Origin: JBBRVP01 sp038246785
Lineage (GTDB): Bacteria > Actinomycetota > Actinomycetes > Jiangellales > Jiangellaceae
Direction of reading: 5' to 3'
DNA length: 64,000 nucleotides
Assembly: GCA_038246785.1 (NCBI GenBank)
Contig: JBBRVP010000014.1
Location: 1 to 64,000, forward strand
Within the stretch, counting starts at the first letter, position 1; every line of letters starts with the position of its first letter. Under the pieces are notes generated by a model, which ran no database searches, was not told the origin of the DNA, and saw only the letters and a list, made by a program, of their open reading frames with translations. A program made the position numbers and the translations under genes. Positions 58,754 to 64,000 of this stretch are shown in pieces.

Positions 58754-59172
58754 CGCCCGTCCGGCTGCTCGCGCAGAGCCCCCCACCCGTGCCAGCGCTG
58801 CACCTGCACGCGGGCGCTGACCCGGCCGCGCTCGTGGTCGGGGTACGGGTGTCCGGTGTAGTGGCTGCTCAGCCGGTCGATGTCGGTGTGCCCGGGATCG
58901 GGCGTCAGCTCGACGACCTGCCCCTGGAGGCTGACATGGGTGTACCAGCTGTCGGAGCTCAGCACGGTCAGGCTCACCCGAGGGTCGGCCCGGATGTGGT
59001 CGAGGCGCTTGCGGCCCTCGTCCATGTTGACCAGGATCCGGCCGTCGTCCTCGAGCAGGTACCAGGTCGCGACGGTCACCGGCTGTCCGTCACGGCGCAG
59101 CGTCGCCATGACGGCCGGATTGGGTGTGGCGAGCAGCCGTCGTACGGCGTCGGGAAACGGCGGAGCGGGCAC
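58750..59172 (-). CDS. PPOX-class F420-dependent oxidoreductase
   Basis: 140 residues, split-barrel fold: LLATPNPAVMATLRRDGQPVTVATWYLLEDDGRILVNM, KRLDHIRADPRVSLTVL and a C-terminal RVQVQRWHGWG. This pattern is that of actinobacterial F420-binding PPOX proteins (TIGR03618 type); the cofactor is inferred. Start GTG at 59172 with AGGAGG 6-7 nt upstream. The 16-bp repeat array lies 18 bp before it. Its 3' end overlaps ogt by 4 bp, convergent. Confidence 0.88.
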   Translation of the reverse strand: MPAPPFPDAVRRLLATPNPAVMATLRRDGQPVTVATWYLLEDDGRILVNMDEGRKRLDHIRADPRVSLTVLSSDSWYTHVSLQGQVVELTPDPGHTDIDRLSSHYTGHPYPDHERGRVSARVQVQRWHGWGALREQPDGR

Positions 59173-59190
59173 GGTCGACCTCCTGGGTGT

Positions 59191-59254
59191 TATCGATGCC
59201 ACTGCCTATCGATGCCACTGCCTATCGATGCCACTGCCTATCGATGCCACTGTG
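59191..59254 (+). repeat. 16-bp tandem array (TATCGATGCCACTGCC x4)
   Basis: Three perfect units at 59191, 59207 and 59223 and a fourth with its last two bases changed at 59239. Each unit carries the palindrome ATCGAT. The array overlaps the TAG stop and last codons of the SulP gene and lies directly upstream of the PPOX gene. Confidence 0.9.
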
Positions 59255-61058
59255 CAGGGTCGCGCGCGGCGATGTGCTCCTCACCGAGGGCCGAGTCTGC
59301 CGCCGCGTCCTCGGCCTCCGGCGCGACTCCCTCCGCCGCGAGGTGTTTGAGACCGTGCGCCCGGCGCGCCTCGCGGACCCCCTGCGAGATGCTGTGCCAC
59401 TGGTGGCCCTCGCCGAGCTCGGCCATGAGCCCTGACCGGCGCAGGGTCTTGCGCACCTCCCACATCAGCCGCACGAGGTACAGGTCGATCTCCCGCCTGC
59501 GCAGGACGCGCAGCAGGTCCGCGAGGGCGTCGGCGCTCGTGGTGTCCATCTGGTTGGTGGCCTCCATGTCGAGCACCACCACGCGCGTGCCGGGCGCCGC
59601 GTCGACCATGCCGAGGACCGCGTCGTGGATCGGTGCCGCAGTGACCCAGAAGAACGGGGCGTCGACGCGCAGGACGAGGACCCCCGGGAACGTGGGCCGC
59701 TCGTCGTGGTTGCGCACGCTGCCCCAGGCCGCCTTCTCGCCCGGCACCTTGCCCATGACCTCGATGTCGACCCGGCTCGAGCGGTAGACGAGGCCGAGCA
59801 CCGAGGCAGCAACCGCGAGCAGCAGGCCGTAGAGCGGGCCGAACGCGAGGACGCCGACGGCCGCGACCAGCGCGGCGACCACATCGTTGCGGCGGACCTT
59901 CGCGTAGCGCCGCAGGGCCGTGAAGTCCATGAGCTTCCACACCGCGTTGACGACGATCGCGCTGAGTACTGCTCGCGGGAGGCCGGACAGCACCGGCGCC
60001 AGCGCGACGATCACACCGATGGCGAGCACGGCCGCTGCGAGCCCGGCCACCTGCGTGCGACCGCGCGCGTCGGCCACCGCGGCCGTCTTCGACAGGCTGC
60101 CAGCGACCCCGAGTCCGCCGAACAGGCCGGAAGCCAGGTTGGCCGCACCGCTCGCGAGCAGCTCCTGGTCGGCCTCGACGCGGTAGCCACCGCGGGCGGC
60201 GAACAGCCGGGCGGCGCTGAGCCCCTCTGCCAGGCCGACGAGGGCCAGTGCCGCACCCGCGCCGAGCAGAGCGGCCAGCTCACCAGGAGCCACCGCCGGA
60301 AGCCCCGGTGTCGGCAAACCTCGGGGCACCGCCCCGACGACCAGCACCCCGCGCCCCTGCAGGTCCAGCCCGGCGGACGCGACGAGGCCGCCGACGAGCA
60401 CGAGCAGACCCCACGGCAACCGTGCGGCGAAGCGCTGGCCACCGAAGAGCAGCCCGAGCGCGAGCACCGAGACCACCATCGTGGCCGGATCGGCCTCGCC
60501 CTGCCGCAGGGTGCCGGCCAGCGCGCCGACCCGCTCGACGACCTGACCCTGGGGAACCGGGACGCCAAGCAGGTAGGGCACCTCGCCGAGCACGACGAGG
60601 ATGGTGAGCCCGAGCACGAAGCCCGTGACGATCGGCTTGGACAGGAACTCCGCCGCCCACCCGATGCGCAGGAAACCGGCGAGGACAAGCACGATGCCGG
60701 CCGCGATGGCCAAGGCCGCCGTGTAGGCCGCCGCCCGGTCGGTGCCGGCCACGCCGAAGCTCGCCAGGAACGAGCCGGAGAGCACCGACACGGTCGACAC
60801 CGGCCCGACGACGAGCTGCCGCGAGGAGCCGAGGAGGGCGTACGCGAGCATGGCCAACGGCACCGCGTACAGGCCCATCTGCACCGGGGCACCCGCCAAC
60901 GAGGCGTAGCCGAGCGCCTGCGGTGCCGCGAGCGCCGCCACGACCGCTCCGGCTACGAGGTCGCCGCGCAGCCACGAGCGGTCGTAGCGCGGCATCCAGT
61001 CCAGTGCCGGCACCCGCCGCCAGCGCACGGCAGACGCCGGAGCCACGCGCTCACTCAT
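59238..61058 (-). CDS. SulP/SLC26-type anion transporter with STAS domain
   Basis: 606 residues. About 12-14 transmembrane helices (AGAVVAALAAPQALGYASLAG at the start, the SulP signature region), then a cytosolic STAS domain about 455-560 (VLVLRVDAPFFWVTAAPIHDAVL, VVVLDMEATNQMDTTSADALADLL). Likely moves sulfate, bicarbonate or another anion with H+ or Na+; not decided by sequence. ATG start with GGGGGTGA upstream. The last three codons plus stop lie inside the 16-bp repeat array. Confidence 0.93.
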   Translation of the reverse strand: MSERVAPASAVRWRRVPALDWMPRYDRSWLRGDLVAGAVVAALAAPQALGYASLAGAPVQMGLYAVPLAMLAYALLGSSRQLVVGPVSTVSVLSGSFLASFGVAGTDRAAAYTAALAIAAGIVLVLAGFLRIGWAAEFLSKPIVTGFVLGLTILVVLGEVPYLLGVPVPQGQVVERVGALAGTLRQGEADPATMVVSVLALGLLFGGQRFAARLPWGLLVLVGGLVASAGLDLQGRGVLVVGAVPRGLPTPGLPAVAPGELAALLGAGAALALVGLAEGLSAARLFAARGGYRVEADQELLASGAANLASGLFGGLGVAGSLSKTAAVADARGRTQVAGLAAAVLAIGVIVALAPVLSGLPRAVLSAIVVNAVWKLMDFTALRRYAKVRRNDVVAALVAAVGVLAFGPLYGLLLAVAASVLGLVYRSSRVDIEVMGKVPGEKAAWGSVRNHDERPTFPGVLVLRVDAPFFWVTAAPIHDAVLGMVDAAPGTRVVVLDMEATNQMDTTSADALADLLRVLRRREIDLYLVRLMWEVRKTLRRSGLMAELGEGHQWHSISQGVREARRAHGLKHLAAEGVAPEAEDAAADSALGEEHIAARDPAQWHR

Positions 61059-61094
61059 CCGACGTCACCCCCGTCCACCGCCGGTGCTCCACCA

Positions 61095-61145
61095 CTGTGA
61101 GGGGCGCCTTCATCCAATCGGATGGGATGAAGGTGCCCCTCACAG
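61095..61145. terminator. Long inverted repeat overlapping the K+ channel stop
   Basis: The left arm CTGTGAGGGGCGCC followed by TTCATCC (61095-61115) is complementary to 61125-61145 with one mismatch in 21; the loop is 9 nt. The right arm contains the TGA of the channel gene. Probable terminator between the channel and SulP genes. Confidence 0.65.
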
Positions 61146-62195
61146 CGGCTGGCGACCCTCGGGCGCATCCAGAACCGGCTCGGCTGACCCCACCCGGGCG
61201 ACGTAGAGCAGCCGGTCACCCGCGCGTAGCGGGTCGGCCCGCTCGTCGTCGTAGTGCAGCGTCGCGCCGTCGCGGACCACGGCCACCACAGGAAGCCCGA
61301 GGCCGCGTGGGGACCGGCCCACCTCCCCCGGCGTCGCGGGCCGCTCCCGCATGTCCAGCCCGGTGCCGGAGGCCAACAGGTCCTCGATGACGCCGACCGC
61401 ACGCGGGCTGTCGGTGGCAAGACCGAGCAGTCGACCGGCCGCCGACGCCGAGGTGATCACCACGTCGGCTCCGCTCTGCCGCGCGAGGTCGGCGTTCTGT
61501 TCCTCGCGCACCGATGCCACCACCGGGACGCGCGGCGCCAGGTGGCGCACGGTCAGCGTTGCCAGCACGGCGGTGTCGTCGCGGTCCACGGCCACGATGA
61601 CCCCGCGGGCCCGCGGCACCACCGCCTCGGCCAGCACGCCCTCGTCGGTCGCCGATCCGAGGACGGCGTGCATCCCGTCCACGGTGGCCTCCTCGACCCT
61701 GCGCTGGTCGGTGTCGATCACGACAATGCCCTCGGGCGGCTGGTCGCGCTCGCGCAGCGACCGCACGGCGCTGCGTCCCTGCGCGCCGTAGCCGCAGACG
61801 ACGACGTGGTCGTGCACGGTCGACCTCCAGCGGGTGACTCGGAAGTGCTCTCGGGACCGCTCGGTGAGCACCTGGATCGTCGTACCGATGAGCACCAGCA
61901 CGAACAGGAAGCGCAGCGGCGTGACGAACAGCGCGTTGGTCAACCGCGCGCTGGGGCTCACCGGTGTGATGTCGCCGTAGCCGGTCGTCGAGAGCGTGAC
62001 GGTGGTGTAGTAGAGCGCGTCGACCGCCGACAGGGACCCGTCGGAGGCGTCGCGGTAGCCGTCGCGCTCGGCCAGCACCACGACCCAGTTGACGAGCACG
62101 ATGAGCACCGCGATCCCCACCCGGCGGGCGATCGCGACCGCCGGGTGCAGGGGCGCACCCCTGGGCGGGCGCAGCCGCCACGTCCGGTCTTCCAC
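61140..62195 (-). CDS. Voltage-independent K+ channel with RCK (TrkA-N/TrkA-C) domains
   Basis: 351 residues. Two transmembrane helices flank a pore loop with selectivity filter TGYGD at 71-75; RCK N-domain from about 128 (VVVCGYGAQGRSAVRSL, NAD-binding type) and a TrkA-C domain about 265-345. Similar to MthK-like and Kch channels; gated by ligand on the RCK ring. The GTG start is 12 bp after the sigma factor stop, so co-transcription is likely. Stop lies in the inverted repeat. Confidence 0.93.
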   Translation of the reverse strand: MEDRTWRLRPPRGAPLHPAVAIARRVGIAVLIVLVNWVVVLAERDGYRDASDGSLSAVDALYYTTVTLSTTGYGDITPVSPSARLTNALFVTPLRFLFVLVLIGTTIQVLTERSREHFRVTRWRSTVHDHVVVCGYGAQGRSAVRSLRERDQPPEGIVVIDTDQRRVEEATVDGMHAVLGSATDEGVLAEAVVPRARGVIVAVDRDDTAVLATLTVRHLAPRVPVVASVREEQNADLARQSGADVVITSASAAGRLLGLATDSPRAVGVIEDLLASGTGLDMRERPATPGEVGRSPRGLGLPVVAVVRDGATLHYDDERADPLRAGDRLLYVARVGSAEPVLDAPEGRQPL

Positions 62196-62207
62196 GTCCG
62201 GCCGGGC

Positions 62208-63194
62208 TCAGCCCGTGAGCCGGTCTGGCAGCCCGAAGAGCGGGAAGTAGCGGGCCGTGTCGAGGTAGAACGTGATGCCGGCGATCCGGCCGTCCGCGAC
62301 CTCGAGCACCTGCAGCGCCCAGGGCGCGTGCTCGCCGGGACGCCCGCTCGGCTTGTACTGGCCGTACGCCGGCGCTGCGTTGGCCGCCGTCGGCACCAGC
62401 CGTGACCCGCGGCAGCCGGCCCCGGGGCCCAGGCACCAGCGGCGGATGTCGTCGTGGGTCGCCAGCCACAGGGCGTACGGCGGCATCGACCACGCCGCGT
62501 CCTCCTGGAGCAGGGACGTGAGCGCGTCCATGTCGTAGCGCTCGAAGGCGTCGACGTAGCGGTCCAGCAACCCCTGCTTGGCTTCGCCGAGCGTTCGCGG
62601 CGGCTCGTCCGCGTCCACGTCGCGGGCGGCGAGGGTGGCGCGGGCCCGCTGCAGCGCGCTGTTGACTGCCGGGACGGTGCTGTCGAGCAGCTCGGCGACC
62701 TCCGCGGCGCGCCACTGCAGGACCTCCCGAAGGATCAGCACGGCCCGCTGCAGCGGCGGCAGGTGCTGCAGCGTGGCCACGAAGGCCAGCCGAACCGAGT
62801 CCCGCCACTCGGCGAGCTCGGCCGGGTCGGCACCCGGACCGCGCAACCGCGCGTCGGGCGCCGGCTCCACCCAGGTGGCCGCCGGCAGCTCGGGGCCGAG
62901 CAGTCGCGCCTCGGCGGCCTGCGCCGGGCCGAGGTCCATCGGCAGCGCGCGGCGCTGGCGGCCCTTGAGCATGTCGAAGCAGACGTTGGTGGCGATGCGG
63001 TAGAGCCACGACCGCAGCGCCGAACGACCCTCGAAGCGGTCCAGACCGCGCCAGGCCCGCACGAGCGTCTCCTGCACGGCGTCTTCGGCCTCGAACGCCG
63101 ACCCGAGCATCCGGTAGCAGTATCCGGTGAGCTCGGGTCGGTGCTGCTCCAGGCGGCGCTCGTCGTCGGGCGCAAGCTGGACCGGTGCGCTCAC
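62208..63194 (-). CDS. ECF sigma factor with C-terminal SnoaL-like domain
   Basis: 328 residues. Region 2 (about 20-85: YCYRMLGSAFEAEDAVQETLVRAW, WLYRIATNVCFDML), region 4 (about 130-190: LQHLPPLQRAVLILREVLQWRAAEVAELL), then a 130-residue NTF2/SnoaL-like domain (LLDRYVDAFERYDMDALTSLLQEDA). This layout matches the TIGR02960/SigJ-like groups, where the extra domain controls activity in place of an anti-sigma factor. None is adjacent. GTG with GAAGGAGA upstream. Linked operon-like with the K+ channel. Confidence 0.92.
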   Translation of the reverse strand: MSAPVQLAPDDERRLEQHRPELTGYCYRMLGSAFEAEDAVQETLVRAWRGLDRFEGRSALRSWLYRIATNVCFDMLKGRQRRALPMDLGPAQAAEARLLGPELPAATWVEPAPDARLRGPGADPAELAEWRDSVRLAFVATLQHLPPLQRAVLILREVLQWRAAEVAELLDSTVPAVNSALQRARATLAARDVDADEPPRTLGEAKQGLLDRYVDAFERYDMDALTSLLQEDAAWSMPPYALWLATHDDIRRWCLGPGAGCRGSRLVPTAANAAPAYGQYKPSGRPGEHAPWALQVLEVADGRIAGITFYLDTARYFPLFGLPDRLTG

Positions 63195-63324
63195 CCGAGG
63201 TCTCCTTCCCGAGGTGCGGAACGGCAGGCGGTCGGCCCGCCCCGGCTCGTACCGTACGACGTCTCACCGACACGCCGCGGCCCCGTCCGCGGCCGTGGCC
63301 GCGGCCAAGTGATCGTGTCGGCGG

Positions 63325-64000
63325 TCAGGGTCGGAACTCCGGCACCGGGGTCGGCTCGGTCATCCGGGTCCGCTGGGCCAGGTAGACGGGGATCCCGAGC
63401 AGGAAGGCCACTCCGGCGAACACGAACGGCAGGTACTCCTCCCACAGCGACTGGCCGGTGTTGCGGGAGTACCAGATGAACAGGATCGAGAACACCAGCG
63501 CCACGACGGCCACGGCGACGTCCCGGACGAACCTCGGCGTCTTCAGCGTCCGGTTGTCCTGCACCCGCCACCTGATCTGCGCCAACGCGGAGAACGCATA
63601 GGGGATCGCCGCGGTGATGCCGGACATGAACACCAGCGTGTTGAACACGGTGTATCCGGCCGACCCGGCGTAGGACAGCACCATGGCGATCGACGCGAGC
63701 GCCGTCGACGCGATGATGCCGAACCGGGGGACGCCGCGATCGGACAGCCGCCCGAACTGCTGCGGGAACAGCCCGTCCTTGGCCGCGGCGAGCGGCATCT
63801 CGGCGCAGATCATGGTCCAGCCGTTCAGGGCGCCGAACCCGGAGATCACGACCAGTGCGGCCATCGTGTAGCCCGCCCAGGTCCCGCCGAAGATGTCGTT
63901 GATCGCGGTGGAGAACGGTGCGGTGGAGTCGGCGAGGCCACCGCTTCCGACGATCCCGAAGACCGCCACGAGGGAGAGCAGGTAGACCACAGCGGTGCCG
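63325..64000 (-). CDS. APC-family amino acid permease (partial, 3' part)
   Basis: C-terminal 220-plus residues of an amino acid-polyamine-organocation transporter; the start lies beyond the window. At least six hydrophobic helices (YTMAALVVISGFGALNGW, ASTALASIAMVLSYAG, GYTVFNTLVFMSGITAAIPY, VAVAVVALVFSILFIWY, YLPFVFAGVAFLLGIPVYL). The late-family pattern is like basic amino acid/polyamine antiporters, but the substrate is not clear. The gap to the sigma gene (63195-63324) shows nothing notable. Confidence 0.88.
   Translation of the reverse strand, partial: GTAVVYLLSLVAVFGIVGSGGLADSTAPFSTAINDIFGGTWAGYTMAALVVISGFGALNGWTMICAEMPLAAAKDGLFPQQFGRLSDRGVPRFGIIASTALASIAMVLSYAGSAGYTVFNTLVFMSGITAAIPYAFSALAQIRWRVQDNRTLKTPRFVRDVAVAVVALVFSILFIWYSRNTGQSLWEEYLPFVFAGVAFLLGIPVYLAQRTRMTEPTPVPEFRP

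Noticed and set aside
59191..59254. CRISPR-like array
   Set aside because: Units are contiguous 16-mers without spacers and no cas genes are near.

Overview
The window is chromosomal DNA from a very GC-rich actinobacterium. Supporting signs are the strong G/C bias at third codon positions, many GTG and TTG starts, coupled genes sharing GTGA or ATGA, lipoproteins, an ANTAR response regulator, a PPOX/F420-type oxidoreductase, and a gene order that matches Mycobacterium tuberculosis Rv1606-Rv1631. The genus cannot be fixed from the sequence. Nothing looks like a prophage, an integrated plasmid, an IS element or a CRISPR array.

Layout. 0.2-2.2 kb: an acetyltransferase, then an ArsR repressor coupled to an SRPBCC-VOC fusion. 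2.3-7.9 kb: one 1,854-residue biotin-dependent carboxylase with the domain order of a eukaryotic acetyl-CoA carboxylase. 8-11.5 kb: EVE-domain protein, short-chain dehydrogenase, small membrane protein, nucleotidyltransferase, acetyltransferase. 11.5-12.1 kb: coaE. 12.3-18.4 kb: a LIV-type ABC importer (livHMGF) facing its own lipoprotein binding protein. 18.6-24.5 kb: lipoprotein, acyl-CoA synthetase-like enzyme, rpsA, methyltransferase, lytic transglycosylase with a Pro/Thr tail. 25-32.7 kb: polA, PaaI-type thioesterase, acetyltransferase, membrane protein, tesB, pdtaR-like regulator, tRNA-Leu(CAA), pyk. 32.7-38.7 kb: gltD and gltB. 39-42 kb: VIT-family protein, lgt, a DsbA-like thioredoxin and a MauE/DoxX protein. 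42.1-48.6 kb: trpA, trpB, trpC, two small membrane proteins, the Trp-associated membrane protein, trpE and hisI. 48.8-54.3 kb: a two-gene ABC exporter, a methyltransferase and a TIGR03085-type protein. 54.6-64 kb: DEAD-box helicase, PH-domain remnant, Ada-AraC-AlkA fusion with ogt, PPOX protein, SulP transporter, K+ channel, ECF sigma factor, and an amino acid permease cut by the window edge.

Most of the window is housekeeping. The backbone hisI-trpE-trpC-trpB-trpA-lgt-pyk-tesB-pdtaR-polA-rpsA-coaE is the conserved actinobacterial cluster, here interspersed with GOGAT, the LIV transporter and redox genes. No clearly new multi-gene system was found. The least routine signals are: (1) the eukaryote-type carboxylase; (2) a recurrent NANNNT hexamer about 6 nt before start codons that lack a Shine-Dalgarno, which implies many leaderless transcripts, including an overlapping divergent pair between polA and its neighbour; (3) long inverted repeats in intergenic gaps, including two identical 28-bp perfect palindromes; (4) a cluster of 12-bp minisatellites in 47.7-54.5 kb, plus a 16-bp array overlapping the SulP stop codon.
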